From: Streptomyces griseosporeus
Lineage (GTDB): Bacteria; Actinomycetota; Actinomycetes; Streptomycetales; Streptomycetaceae
Length of the DNA stretch: 64,000 bases
Reading direction: 5' to 3'
Assembly (NCBI RefSeq): GCF_014656055.1
Contig: NZ_BNBR01000002.1
Coordinates: forward strand, 1 to 64,000
A program made the translations under genes and the position numbers. Shown in pieces: positions 51,867-60,610 of the stretch (its first letter is position 1; each line of letters starts with the position of its first letter). The notes under the pieces were generated by a model that saw only the letters and a program-made list of their open reading frames with translations, had not been told where the DNA came from and made no database searches.

Positions 51867-52508
51867 ATGACATCGACGGATCTTGTTGCGTTCGATCTGG
51901 CGTGGGACCGCTTGGAATCGTGGCTCGCGTCTCATTCACCCGCGGATCACGCTGCCCTTCGGCCGCCGGCAGAGGCTGCTGAGATCGCCGAGCTGGAGGA
52001 CCACCTCGGCTTTGCGCTTCATCCCGAACTCAGGAGACTGCTGGAGCGGCGCAACGGTGTCGTCGAGCCTGAGCAAAGCAGTGGGTCTGGTCACGGAGTC
52101 TTTCCGGCCGGAGGCATCCTTCCTCTGGGGCATCGGCTCATCTCCACCGTCGATGTCGCGGAGATGCACAAGATTCTCGTGGACGTCAGTGAGGACAACG
52201 TTGAAGCTGAGCTGTGGGATGAAGAGGATCTCGCCGGTCACCTCCACCAATGTGTGCCCTTCGCCGTGCCGAACGACGGAGGATTCGCGTTCGTCGACCA
52301 TCGGCCGGGACCCACCTACGGACACGTGTTTGAGATGGGCATCGGCTCAGGCGACCTGGAGGGCACCCTCTGGGGCTCACATCTGACCGAGTTCGTCGGC
52401 GCCATCTCGCATGCCCTGGAGACCGGCGCCCCGTTCAAGAACTACTGGCCCACCACCTTCGAGCACTCCTCAGGCCGGACCTGCGTGGAATGGGAAATAC
52501 GTGCGTAG
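51867..52508 (+). CDS. SMI1/KNR4 (SUKH) family protein
   Basis: 213 residues. Begins AFDLAWDRLESWLASH, then AEIAELEDHLGFALHPELRR-LLERRNGV, the classical start of SUKH domains, and PAGGILPLGHRLISTVDVAE, FVDHRPGPTYGHVFEMGIGS, LTEFVGAISHALETG. SUKH proteins are frequent immunity proteins against contact-dependent or polymorphic toxins, but many in Streptomyces are orphans; no toxin gene is visible beside it. Start ATG 51867. Confidence 0.85.
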   Translation: MTSTDLVAFDLAWDRLESWLASHSPADHAALRPPAEAAEIAELEDHLGFALHPELRRLLERRNGVVEPEQSSGSGHGVFPAGGILPLGHRLISTVDVAEMHKILVDVSEDNVEAELWDEEDLAGHLHQCVPFAVPNDGGFAFVDHRPGPTYGHVFEMGIGSGDLEGTLWGSHLTEFVGAISHALETGAPFKNYWPTTFEHSSGRTCVEWEIRA

Positions 52509-52653
52509 GCCGGTGACGAGCCGGGCTCCCGGCCGGTCTCGTCGTTGAGCGGTAGCTGGTGAAGCAACCCAGCGGTGTCGGAAGAGCAGCGTGGACTCGG
52601 TCGTGATGGCGTTAGGGTTCCGTCTGTCACCGGTGCAGGGAGGGACGGGGCCT

Positions 52654-53109
52654 GTGAACATCCAGGTGAGGACCCGCATTTCGGCGTATGCAATCGCCGT
52701 GGAAGATGATCGGCTGCTGTTGGCCCGCTTGTCGGACGCTTCGCCGGTTTTCACGCCGGGCTTGTGGCATTTGCCCGGTGGCGGGATCGATCCTGGTGAG
52801 CAGCCCGTTGAAGCGCTGACTCGTGAACTCTTGGAAGAGACGGGCCTTGAGCTGGTCGGGGCTCGCCTGCTGGACGCGCGGACGTACTCGGCCCAGAGGA
52901 ACGGCATCAGCTGGAGCCTGACAGCACTGTTCTACGCTGCGTCTCTCAAGGGAAGGGCTCCGACGGTGACTGAAGTCGATGGTTCCACCGAGGCCGCAGT
53001 ATGGGTCCCCCTGAGCGACGTACGGGACACCGCAGTCCTGTCACCGCCGGCTGCCGACGCCATGCACATGCTGGACAGCTCGAAGGCGATGTCCACAGCC
53101 ACTCGTTGA
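52654..53109 (+). CDS. NUDIX hydrolase
   Basis: 151 residues from GTG 52654, with GGAGGGACGGGG upstream. A complete NUDIX box: GGGIDPGEQPVEALTRELLE-ETGLEL (all catalytic Glu present). N-terminal TRISAYAIAVEDDRLLLARL is the first strand. Substrate cannot be read from sequence (ADP-ribose, dNTP or coenzyme derivatives are typical). Confidence 0.9.
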   Translation: MNIQVRTRISAYAIAVEDDRLLLARLSDASPVFTPGLWHLPGGGIDPGEQPVEALTRELLEETGLELVGARLLDARTYSAQRNGISWSLTALFYAASLKGRAPTVTEVDGSTEAAVWVPLSDVRDTAVLSPPAADAMHMLDSSKAMSTATR

Positions 53110-53259
53110 GGACCGCGATCAGCACCGTCGCCTCGAAGCAGACGGGTCGGCTGGACGCTGCTCCCACCACAGAAGCGCCTGGTCAGGCAGCTCACGTATG
53201 CGTAGGTCGTGGATCCGATGCGGACGAAAGCATTTGACGGCATCGGGAGAATGCCTGGC

Positions 53260-53877
53260 ATGGGTACAGACATAAGCGGCTTCCTTGAGTATCGGGTGCC
53301 GCAGGGCGACCAGGAGCCGGGCTGGTACTGCGCACACGACCTCACCTCTCTGAACGATGTTCGTAACTACGACGCGTTCGGCTGCCTCTTCGGGGTCCGC
53401 AACTACGCGAACTTCCGTCCCCTGGCGGCAGGCCGGGGGTTTCCCACCGATGCCTCGGCCACCGTGAGCGCGCGGTTCGCCCAGCTGACGGAGTGGTACG
53501 GCGAAAACGGCCTTCATGGCACCACGTGGATCACGTGGGCCGAGGTGAAGGCCGTCGACTGGGACGAGCCCGCAGAGAAGCCCGACAGCCGGCTCCACCA
53601 ATACCGCCAGACGTCGAGCGGGCTCAGGATGACGGGCAAGGCGTCCTGGAGTGGCGCCTTCGCCCAGGCGGTCGGTCTCAGCGCCGGCGAGGTTCGGGAG
53701 TGGCCCGAAGGAAGTGAGTGGCTCGTCGGAGAAACGCTCTACAAATCAGTCACCATCTGCCGCAGAGATGCCGTCACCGACACCGGCGAGTGGCGACCCG
53801 TCTGGAAAGCGATGAGACAGCTCGCAGAACAGCACGGTGACGACAACGTGCGACTCGTCGTGTGGTTCGACGACTGA
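53260..53877 (+). CDS. Conserved hypothetical protein
   Basis: 205 residues from ATG 53260 (GGGAGA about 10 nt upstream). Begins GTDISGFLEYRVPQGDQEPG, with SLNDVRNYDAFGCLFGVRNY and ATVSARFAQLTEWYGENGLH-GTTWITWAEV, and ends RQLAEQHGDDNVRLVVWFDD. Similar proteins starting (M)GTDI.GF.E.R are found in many bacteria without assigned function. An alternative start lies at 53251. Confidence 0.7.
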   Translation: MGTDISGFLEYRVPQGDQEPGWYCAHDLTSLNDVRNYDAFGCLFGVRNYANFRPLAAGRGFPTDASATVSARFAQLTEWYGENGLHGTTWITWAEVKAVDWDEPAEKPDSRLHQYRQTSSGLRMTGKASWSGAFAQAVGLSAGEVREWPEGSEWLVGETLYKSVTICRRDAVTDTGEWRPVWKAMRQLAEQHGDDNVRLVVWFDD

Positions 53878-53922
53878 GCAGACCACTGCCGCAGCACATC
53901 ACCGCTGAACGCCCCGTCCGGA

Positions 53923-54035
53923 TCATCTCGCGGACCAGATGAAGATGGCTGCGATATGGAGTCCGGCGCCGGCGAGGTAGATGGTGGCGGTCTTGTCGTA
54001 GCGGGTGGTCAGGCCGGGCCATTGGATCCAGCGCG
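53923..54035 (-). pseudogene. IS5-type transposase C-terminal scrap
   Basis: The minus strand reads LTTRYDKTATIYLAGAGLHI then AAIFIWSAR-stop, which is the usual end of IS5-family transposases (TRYDKTA..Y...L.LA...IWLR). Nothing else of the element is left. The adjoining plus-strand frame ending near 54136 (RLAGTPDADPAPRLAELLV) looks like the tail of another lost gene. Confidence 0.55.
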
Positions 54036-54189
54036 CCCTGCGCTGCGTCCACGCCTGCACGGCGGAGGCCGCCGCCCGCCTCGCGGGCACCCCGGACGCC
54101 GATCCGGCGCCGCGCCTGGCCGAACTCTTGGTCTGAACGACTGCTGCGGAGGATGACCGTTCGTGTCGCCGGCCTGCGCCGGACGGGCG

Positions 54190-55116
54190 TCAGCGCCAGT
54201 CGCCGAACCTCTCGAAGTACGCCTCCACCGGCCGCACACTGATCGCCTCGACGGCGGCACGCTGGGCCTCCCAGTCGCCGGTGAACGCTTCGACCAGCAC
54301 CTCTGCAGCCCTCGTCGTACCGATCACCTTGCGCAGGCACTCCTCGCGGCGGGCACCGTCGAAGTGGACGAGCGCGACCCGCGCCAGGTTGTAGGCGCGG
54401 CTCGTACCGGTCAGGCGGTACGGCGGATGGGGGCGGAAGCGGTGTGCCAGCCGTGCCCCCGGTACGGCCAGCACGTCGAGCCCCGCACGCCATGCCCGGA
54501 TGCTGAAGTCCACGTCTTCGAGGCCGAGTTCGCGGAAGGCGCCGAAGCCGCCCAGCCTGTGGAACGTCGCCCGGCGTACCACGAGGCAGCCGCCCGGGGC
54601 CAGGGGCACGGCGTATGGGGCGGTACCGCCGGGTTCGGGAGGCAGCCAGCGCACCCGCAGGTGGGCGTCGATCAGTCGCGCGCCGCAGCCCGCCGACGTG
54701 CCGGCGGCGTCGTACACCGTGGGTGCGAGGACGGCGTCCGGCCCGGCGTCCAGGGCCGACCGCAGGTGTGCCAGGCAGGTCCGCTCAAGCCGGCAGTGTG
54801 CGTCGAGGAACATCAGGTGCGTACCTCGGGCGAGCCGGGCGCCCGCGTTGCGGGCCGTAGCGACGCCGCTGCGCCGGACGCGGTGCACGACGACGCCGCG
54901 GGCCCGCCACCGCGCCCCTTCCAACAGGGCGCAGCTGGCGTCCGTGCCGCCGTCGTCGACGACGATCGTCTCGTCGGGGACGACGGATCCGCCGTACACC
55001 GACTCGATGGTCGCATGCAGTTCGGCGCCCTCGTCCAGCGTCGAGATGACCAGCGACACCGTCGACGCCCGTGTCCCGTGCAGCGCCTGGCCGGGCGAGG
55101 ACGTCGTACGGCTCAT
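54190..55116 (-). CDS. Family-2 glycosyltransferase
   Basis: 308 residues from ATG 55116, overlapping the upstream stop (ATGA). GT-A fold features: STVSLVISTLDEGAELHATI, IVVDDGGTDASC (nucleotide-binding Asp), HLMFLDAHCRL (the DxD-equivalent D-A-H) and GLEDVDFSIRAWRAGL (the catalytic ED motif). The D-A-H metal motif and ED..F resemble polypeptide GalNAc-transferase-like enzymes. It ends a three-gene operon with a GNAT-like protein and a 2-oxoglutarate oxygenase, so glycosylation of a hydroxylated product is plausible (inference). Confidence 0.87.
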   Translation of the reverse strand: MSRTTSSPGQALHGTRASTVSLVISTLDEGAELHATIESVYGGSVVPDETIVVDDGGTDASCALLEGARWRARGVVVHRVRRSGVATARNAGARLARGTHLMFLDAHCRLERTCLAHLRSALDAGPDAVLAPTVYDAAGTSAGCGARLIDAHLRVRWLPPEPGGTAPYAVPLAPGGCLVVRRATFHRLGGFGAFRELGLEDVDFSIRAWRAGLDVLAVPGARLAHRFRPHPPYRLTGTSRAYNLARVALVHFDGARREECLRKVIGTTRAAEVLVEAFTGDWEAQRAAVEAISVRPVEAYFERFGDWR

Positions 55117-55853
55117 GTCAGCGGTGGCCCGGGAGTGCCGGGCGGGACGCCCGCGGGCGGCAGCGTGGCGACGACGTCGATCAGGCCCGGGAGGAGGGCC
55201 GCATGCCTGAGCGAGTCCTGCAGGTAGGCCGTGAGTCCGGCGGTGAGCGCGAAGTGGTAGGAACTCAGCCGGTCGAGCTCCCCGCCGTCCAGGCTCAGGG
55301 ACAGGAGGTCGCCGACCCGGAGTGCCCCCAGGCCCAGCGTGTCGAGGACCGTCTGCGGCGAGGCCGCGAACTCCAGGTAGTCGGCGAAGTCGGTGGACGA
55401 ATGGAAGTCCGCCTCGGCGAAGCCGGCGCGAGTCAGGGCGTGCTCGAGTGCCCGGTCGCCCTGGCGCACCAGATAGTCCGCCGACGAGACGTCCGCCTCG
55501 AGCAGGTACTCGAGCAGCGATTTCGTCAGGGCGCCGACGAGACCCAGGTTGGTGGCGTTCCTCCGATCCGTCAGGACCGGGGTGAGGTGGGCCCGGCCCT
55601 CGGTTCCGATCATGGCGATGCCCACCGCCTCGATCGTCTGTGACCCGATCCCCTTGGGCGGCCATGGCCGCTCCGTCACGGCCAGCGCCAGGACGAGAGC
55701 CTGCGCGGACAGCAGCGGTTCCAGGACCTCGGTGAAGAGGTACGGGTAGCCGTTGCGGCGGCAGAACGCCGCCAGCGCGGTCCGCGTCTGTGGGTCGGTG
55801 TCACGGGACACGGCCATCCGGACCGACTCGTTGGCGGAGGAGTGGTAGGTCAT
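55113..55853 (-). CDS. GNAT-like protein of unknown substrate
   Basis: 246 residues from ATG 55853, overlapping the oxygenase stop (ATGA). Segments: RTALAAFCRRNGYPYLFTEV, AVGIAMIGTEGRAHLTPVLT-DRRNATNLGLVGALTKSLLE and RALEHALTRAGFAEADF. The order (strand, DRRNATNLGLVGAL loop-helix, then ALTRAGF) fits a GNAT fold. The last ~70 residues are helical and without a known match. The assignment is tentative. Between oxygenase and glycosyltransferase in one operon. Confidence 0.55.
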   Translation of the reverse strand: MTYHSSANESVRMAVSRDTDPQTRTALAAFCRRNGYPYLFTEVLEPLLSAQALVLALAVTERPWPPKGIGSQTIEAVGIAMIGTEGRAHLTPVLTDRRNATNLGLVGALTKSLLEYLLEADVSSADYLVRQGDRALEHALTRAGFAEADFHSSTDFADYLEFAASPQTVLDTLGLGALRVGDLLSLSLDGGELDRLSSYHFALTAGLTAYLQDSLRHAALLPGLIDVVATLPPAGVPPGTPGPPLT

Positions 55854-56476
55854 CGCGGGCCTCCGAGAGCGGGGGAACTGGCACTGGACATCCACCCGGC
55901 GACTGCGTACCGCGTGCCGTCCAGCACGGTCGCGACCTCGTGCATCAGTGAGGAGCGGAACAGCAGCAGCATCCCCGGCTCGGGCACGACGACCACCCGG
56001 CGGTCGCGCAGCCGGGGGTCGGTCTCGTAGATGGTGAGCGCGCCGCCGTCGAACGCCGGCAGGGCCCCGTTGGCGCGGCGGCCGTTGAGGTACAGCAACA
56101 GCGACCAGCGGTGGGCGGCGAGCCGGGGCGGATCCTTCTTGTGGTTGGCGACGTCGCGGTGTGCGCGGAAGTAGCTGCCCTTCTCGTACGACATGAAGTA
56201 CGGGCCGTAGAGGAAGTCCGCGTCCGATTCGAACGCCGCGCGATGGTCGTCGAAGTAGGACGCCATGCGCTCGCCGATGCGCCGCTTGTCGTCCTCGGGG
56301 TAGTGGTGGTCGAAGCAGTGGCGCAGCGAGGAGTCGAGGAGCGATTCGCCGGCGCGGACGACCTGGGCCGGTTCACGGGGCGACTCGTCCATGGCCCGGA
56401 TGACGCCGGCGCACTCGTCGGCCGAGAGGAAGCCCGGGACCGACGCCACGTTCTGCGTCCTGAACTGGGGTCGCAT
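55850..56476 (-). CDS. 2-oxoglutarate/Fe(II) oxygenase, prolyl-hydroxylase-like
   Basis: 208 residues from ATG 56476 (GGGAGG about 12 nt upstream). The iron site is HxD in SYFRAHRDVANHK and the distal His in SLMHEVATVLDGTRYAVAGW, with the Arg of GTRYA as the 2-oxoglutarate anchor. N-terminal VASVPGFLSADECAGVIRAM is the usual start of P4H-type oxygenases. Hydroxylates a protein, peptide or small molecule; the substrate is not shown. First gene of the three-gene operon. Confidence 0.87.
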   Translation of the reverse strand: MRPQFRTQNVASVPGFLSADECAGVIRAMDESPREPAQVVRAGESLLDSSLRHCFDHHYPEDDKRRIGERMASYFDDHRAAFESDADFLYGPYFMSYEKGSYFRAHRDVANHKKDPPRLAAHRWSLLLYLNGRRANGALPAFDGGALTIYETDPRLRDRRVVVVPEPGMLLLFRSSLMHEVATVLDGTRYAVAGWMSSASSPALGGPR

Positions 56477-56836
56477 GAGTACTGACGCCTCCCGGTGGGG
56501 TACGTCGCTTGGGGTGCGTCCAGACTCCTGCAGCCGGTCCCGGCCTTCGGGGACCGGCACGCCGGAATAGCCCGCACGGCGGTATGAGGGGGGCGGGCGT
56601 CGTCCCGCTCAGCCCGGCCAGTGCCTTTGCAGCGCCAGTACCCAGGGAGGCCTGGTGGTGGCCGAGTGCCTGGGTGGTGGGCTGCCGGCGGCAGCGACCG
56701 GCGCCGACCTCATGGGCGTCGAGTCCGACCAGGGGAAAGCCCTCTTCCTCCAACTCGACTACCGGCCCTCCTGCTGACGAGGCTCGCGGGAAACCGAGGC
56801 ACCGGGCTGGTGCCCCGCACCCCGGTCGAGGTTCGC
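56477..56836. other. Upstream region of the oxygenase operon, no gene
   Basis: 360 bp between kynureninase (ends 56837) and the oxygenase start. A plus-strand frame ending at 56779 (ADLMGVESDQGKALFLQLDY) looks like the end of a lost gene but has no start. No peptide precursor for the operon is visible here. Confidence 0.4.
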
Positions 56837-58096
56837 TCACGTCACCGGTCCCGTGGCCGGGGGCGCGGGGTCGTAGGCGGCGTCGCGGGTGAGGGTGTGC
56901 AGGTGCTGGGCCGCTGTGAGGAGGTCCTGGTGGGTGGTGAAGAGGGCGTTGACGCCGAAGCGGAGGAGGTCGGGGGCGCGCATGTCGGCGAGCACCCCCT
57001 GCGCGGCGAGGGCGGCGACCAGGCCGCGGGCGTGCGGGTGGCGCAGGGTGACCTGGCTGGCGCGGCGGGCCGGGTCGCCCGGGGTGACGGGGGTGAAGCC
57101 GAGGGGGGTCAGGAGTGTCTCCGCGCAGGTGAGGAAGAAGCCGGTCAGGGACAGGCTCTTGGCGCGGACGTCGGCGAGGTCGACGCCGTCGAAGGCGGTG
57201 AGGGCCGCTTCGAGGGCGAGCAGGGACAGGATCGGCGGGGTGCCGATGCGGGCGCGGGCGATGCCGGGGGCGGGTGCGTAGCCGGGGGTCAGGGCGAAGG
57301 GGTCGGCGTGACCGGTCCAGCCGGGCAGCGGCGTCTGCAGCGCGGGGTGGTGGCGTTGCGCCACGTAGAGGAAGGCGGGGGCGCCCGGGCCGCCGGAGAG
57401 GAACTTGTAGCCGCAGCCCACCGCCAGGTCCACGCCGATCGCATCGACGTCGAGGGGCAGGGCACCGGCCGCGTGGCACAGGTCCCACAGCGCGAGGGCC
57501 CCGGCCTCGTGGACCGCGGCGGTCAGCGCCCGCATGTCGTACAGCTCCCCGGTGCGGAAGTCGACGGGCGAGTAGCTGACGACGGCGACCCGGTGGCCCT
57601 CGGCGGCGAGGAAGCGCGGGAGATCCGCCGGCGGCACCCGGCGTACCTCCAGATCACGGCGGCCGGCGACCGCGTCGGCGAGATAGCGGTCGGTGGGGAA
57701 GTGTCCGGGGTCGGTGACCAGCAGCGGACGGTCCGGGCGCAGCGCGGCTGCGGCGTCGAGCGCGGTGAACAGCTGCACGCTGGTGGAGTCGCCCGCGACC
57801 GTCTGGCCGGGTGCGGCCCCGATGAGCGCGCCGATGGTGTCCCCGATCCGCAGAGGCGCCTCCCACCAGCCGTTGTCGTTCCAGGAGCCGATGAGGCCGG
57901 TGCCCCACTGGCGGCGCACCACGTCGTCCAGGGCGGCGGGGACGGCGGCGGGAAGCGGACCGAGGGAGTTGCCGTCGAGGTAGACGACGTCCGGCGGGAG
58001 AAGGAAGCGGGCGCGCAGAGGGGCCAGGGGGTCGTCGGTGTCGAGCTGGGCGGCTCGTTCACGCAGCTCGGCGGGGGCGGGCGGTGCGGTGGTCAT
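56837..58096 (-). CDS. kynU: Kynureninase
   Basis: 419 residues. PLP-dependent fold-type I enzyme; the lysine is in GCGYKFLSGGPGAPAFLYV. Other landmarks are VVYLDGNSLGPLP, GDSTSVQLFTALDAAAALRP, WDLCHAAGALPLDVDAIGVD and ARIGTPPILSLLALEAAL. Cleaves kynurenine to anthranilate and alanine. Its ATG overlaps the formamidase stop (ATGA). Last gene of the Trp-to-anthranilate block. Confidence 0.95.
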   Translation of the reverse strand: MTTAPPAPAELRERAAQLDTDDPLAPLRARFLLPPDVVYLDGNSLGPLPAAVPAALDDVVRRQWGTGLIGSWNDNGWWEAPLRIGDTIGALIGAAPGQTVAGDSTSVQLFTALDAAAALRPDRPLLVTDPGHFPTDRYLADAVAGRRDLEVRRVPPADLPRFLAAEGHRVAVVSYSPVDFRTGELYDMRALTAAVHEAGALALWDLCHAAGALPLDVDAIGVDLAVGCGYKFLSGGPGAPAFLYVAQRHHPALQTPLPGWTGHADPFALTPGYAPAPGIARARIGTPPILSLLALEAALTAFDGVDLADVRAKSLSLTGFFLTCAETLLTPLGFTPVTPGDPARRASQVTLRHPHARGLVAALAAQGVLADMRAPDLLRFGVNALFTTHQDLLTAAQHLHTLTRDAAYDPAPPATGPVT

Positions 58097-58941
58097 GGGT
58101 GTGCGGCCTCCTGGCCCGCTGTGTGGGGGTTCTCCGGGGGGAAGTGGGCGGTCATGTCCCGGAGGGTGCCGGCGACCGCGCGGGCGCCGGGCGCGTCCGG
58201 TTCGATGAGGGTGTAGTGGCCGGTGCCGGGCAGGACGACCGTGGTGAGGTCGCGGTGGACGGCCGCGTAGTCGCCGAACTGGGTGAGCGGGACCTCCTCG
58301 TCGGCGGCGCCGTGCAGCAGCACGGTGGGGACTCCGGTGGTGCCCGCGTCGCGCAGCAGGGTGAGCGGGTCGACCTCCGGCAGCCGCTCGGCGAAGTGCC
58401 GTTCACCACCGAGGAGTTGGAGGGCGGCGTCGTTGCTGAGGCGGTCGCGGCGGGTGGCGGTGAGGTCGGTGATCGGAGCGAGGGCGAGGACGCTCGTGGG
58501 CAGGGTGCGGGTGTGCCAGCGGGAACCGGGCGGCAGCAGTCCCCGGGCGGCGCACCACAGGGCCAGGTGGCCGCCGGAGCAGTGGCCCGCCAGGACGTAG
58601 GGCCGCCCCTGGGGAAGGGTGTCGACGATGCGGGCCACGTCGTCGAAGGTCTCGGGGTAGCCGCCCGCCCCGCCGGAGCGGCGGAAGCCGGGCAGTAGCA
58701 CCTCGAAGCCCTGCCGGGACAACCAGGCCGCGAACGGGGTCAGGTGCATGCGGTCGTAGCGCCAGTAACCGCCGTGCAGCAGGACGACCAGCGGGGCGTC
58801 GGGGTCCTCGCACGGCCAGGCGTCGTACGACTGGTGGGGGTGGTCGCCGTAGCGGCCGCGCACCGGTGCCAGGACCGGCTTCAGGCTCAGGACCCGCCGT
58901 TCCTCCTCGGCGGCGAAGGCGGAGATGACCCTAGACGTCAC
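58093..58941 (-). CDS. kynB: Kynurenine formamidase (alpha/beta hydrolase)
   Basis: 282 residues from GTG 58941, starting 11 nt before the dioxygenase stop. Hydrolase features: LVVLLHGGYWRYDR (oxyanion loop HGGYW), LAGHCSGGHLALW (nucleophile elbow, with Ser in GHCSGG), ADEEVPL (Asp) and GTGHYTLIEP (His). This esterase-type arylformamidase converts N-formylkynurenine to kynurenine, unlike the metal-dependent KynB family; the symbol is used for function only. Confidence 0.87.
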   Translation of the reverse strand: MTSRVISAFAAEEERRVLSLKPVLAPVRGRYGDHPHQSYDAWPCEDPDAPLVVLLHGGYWRYDRMHLTPFAAWLSRQGFEVLLPGFRRSGGAGGYPETFDDVARIVDTLPQGRPYVLAGHCSGGHLALWCAARGLLPPGSRWHTRTLPTSVLALAPITDLTATRRDRLSNDAALQLLGGERHFAERLPEVDPLTLLRDAGTTGVPTVLLHGAADEEVPLTQFGDYAAVHRDLTTVVLPGTGHYTLIEPDAPGARAVAGTLRDMTAHFPPENPHTAGQEAAHP

Positions 58942-59779
58942 CGCGCACCTCCCACAGTTCGGGGAAGACCGGGCGGGCCGCCCGCTCCTCCAGCCACGCC
59001 AGGCCGGCCGAACCGGCGCTGCCGGGTTTGGCGCCCATGGCGCGGCGGACGACCAGGACGTGGTCGAAGCGCCAGCGGGTGACGAGTTCGGCGATGTCGG
59101 TGAGCAGTTCCCCGAGCGCCAGGTGGGGATGGTGCTGGGGTCCGGCGTAGATCTGCCTCCACGCCTCGGTCACCCCGGGGTCAGCCGTGTACGGGCTGGC
59201 CATGTCCCGTTCGAGGACGTGGCGCGGGACGGGCAGGCCCTGCCGGTGGAGGTGGGCCAGTACCTCGTCGTACAGGGACGGTTCGCGGTAGGTCTCGGCG
59301 AGCGCCTCGTGGACGGCCGGGTCGCCGCGGTGGGCGCGCAGCAGGGCGGCGGACTTGTCGCCGAGGAGGAACTCCATGTGCCGGTACATCGCAGACTGGA
59401 ACCCCGACGCCTTACCGAAGGCGGCTCTGAAGCCGTTGAACTGGGCGGGTGTCAGCGCGGCGATGGGCGTCCAGGCGCCGTTCAGGGCGGTCAGCGCGCG
59501 GCGGCTGCGCGTCAGGCCGTCCAGGGCCGCGGGGAGGTCGTCCTTGGCGAAGGCCACCCGTGCCGTGCGCCACTCGTGCACGATCAGGGTGAACCACAGT
59601 TCCATCACCTGGCTGGTGACGAGGAAGCCCATCTCGTCCGGGGCCTCGGTCAGGGGGTGCTGGAGGGAGTTGAGGACGGACGCGTGGACGTAGGTGTCGT
59701 ACGGGCTGGCGCCGGTGAAGGGCCGGGTCAGGGCGTCGTCCGTCACCGGATCGCCGAGGGTGGACGTGCGGTCGTTCAT
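58931..59779 (-). CDS. kynA: Tryptophan 2,3-dioxygenase
   Basis: 282 residues; AGGAGAT just before ATG 59779. Features of the haem dioxygenase: YDTYVHASVLNSLQHP, DEMGFLVTSQVMELWFTLIV-HEWRTARVAF, SGFQSAMYRHMEFLLGDK, and WRFDHVLVVRRAMGAKPGSA-GSAGLAWL near the C-terminus (the His in FDHV is the haem ligand region). Opens the indole ring of Trp to N-formylkynurenine. Downstream of an SDR and the paa genes in one run. Confidence 0.95.
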   Translation of the reverse strand: MNDRTSTLGDPVTDDALTRPFTGASPYDTYVHASVLNSLQHPLTEAPDEMGFLVTSQVMELWFTLIVHEWRTARVAFAKDDLPAALDGLTRSRRALTALNGAWTPIAALTPAQFNGFRAAFGKASGFQSAMYRHMEFLLGDKSAALLRAHRGDPAVHEALAETYREPSLYDEVLAHLHRQGLPVPRHVLERDMASPYTADPGVTEAWRQIYAGPQHHPHLALGELLTDIAELVTRWRFDHVLVVRRAMGAKPGSAGSAGLAWLEERAARPVFPELWEVRGDV

Positions 59780-59804
59780 CGCATCTCCTAAGGGTGCGGA
59801 GGGG

Positions 59805-60581
59805 TCACACACCGAGGTGGGCGCCGCCGGAGGCGTCGATCCACTGGCCGGTCACCCAGCGGGCGTCGTCGCTCGCGACGAAGGAGACGACGTCGGCGAT
59901 GTCCACGGGGTCGCCGAGCCGGCCGAACACGGATGCCTCGGAGTAGCGGCGGCGGATCCCCGGGACGGCGAGGGTGGGGTTGATCTCGGTCTCGGTGTAG
60001 CCGGGTGCGACGGCGTTGACGGTGATGCCCCGCGGGCCCAGTTCCTGGGCCAGGGAAAGGGTCAGGTAGTCGAGGGCGGCCTTGGTCATGGTGTAGGAGA
60101 CGATCGCCGGGAAGGCGACGCGGGTGGCGACGGAGGAGATGTTGATGATCCGGCCGCCGTCGCGCAGGCGGCCCAGACCGCGCTGGATGACGAAGAAGGG
60201 TGCCTTGGTATTGATCGCGAAGACGCGGTCGTAGTCGGCCTCGGTCACCTGGGCGAGCGGGCGGGGCAGGGTGATGCCCGCGTTGTTGACGAGGATGTCC
60301 AGGCCCGCCGGGGCGTCGTGCTCCGCCAGGGCCGCGTCGAAGGCGGACCACAGGGTGTCGGCGTCGCCCGGGACGCCGAATTCGGCGTGCACGCAGAAGG
60401 CGCGGCCGCCGTCGGCCTGGATCTCCTTGACGGTCCGCTCGGCGGCCGTTTGGTCGTGGCCGTAGTGGACCGCCACCAGGGCACCCTCGCGGGCAAGGCG
60501 GCGGCTGATGGCTCTGCCGATGCCCCGGCTGCCTCCGGTGACCAGGGCGGTCCTGCCCTCGTGGCGGGCGGTGGCGGTCAT
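59805..60581 (-). CDS. Short-chain dehydrogenase/reductase (FabG-like)
   Basis: 258 residues; AAGGAG before ATG 60581. Motifs: TGGSRGIGRAI (NADP), NNAG (LDILVNNAGITLP), catalytic Ser and YxxxK in ISSVATRVAFPAIVSYTMTK, and PGYTETEI. Between paaE and the dioxygenase gene. Could oxidise or reduce a hydroxyacyl-CoA ring intermediate made by the epoxidase or handle an unrelated substrate; context alone suggests the former. Confidence 0.88.
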   Translation of the reverse strand: MTATARHEGRTALVTGGSRGIGRAISRRLAREGALVAVHYGHDQTAAERTVKEIQADGGRAFCVHAEFGVPGDADTLWSAFDAALAEHDAPAGLDILVNNAGITLPRPLAQVTEADYDRVFAINTKAPFFVIQRGLGRLRDGGRIINISSVATRVAFPAIVSYTMTKAALDYLTLSLAQELGPRGITVNAVAPGYTETEINPTLAVPGIRRRYSEASVFGRLGDPVDIADVVSFVASDDARWVTGQWIDASGGAHLGV

Positions 60582-60610
60582 CGTTGGGTCTCCTTCGCGA
60601 GGGGGTCGGG

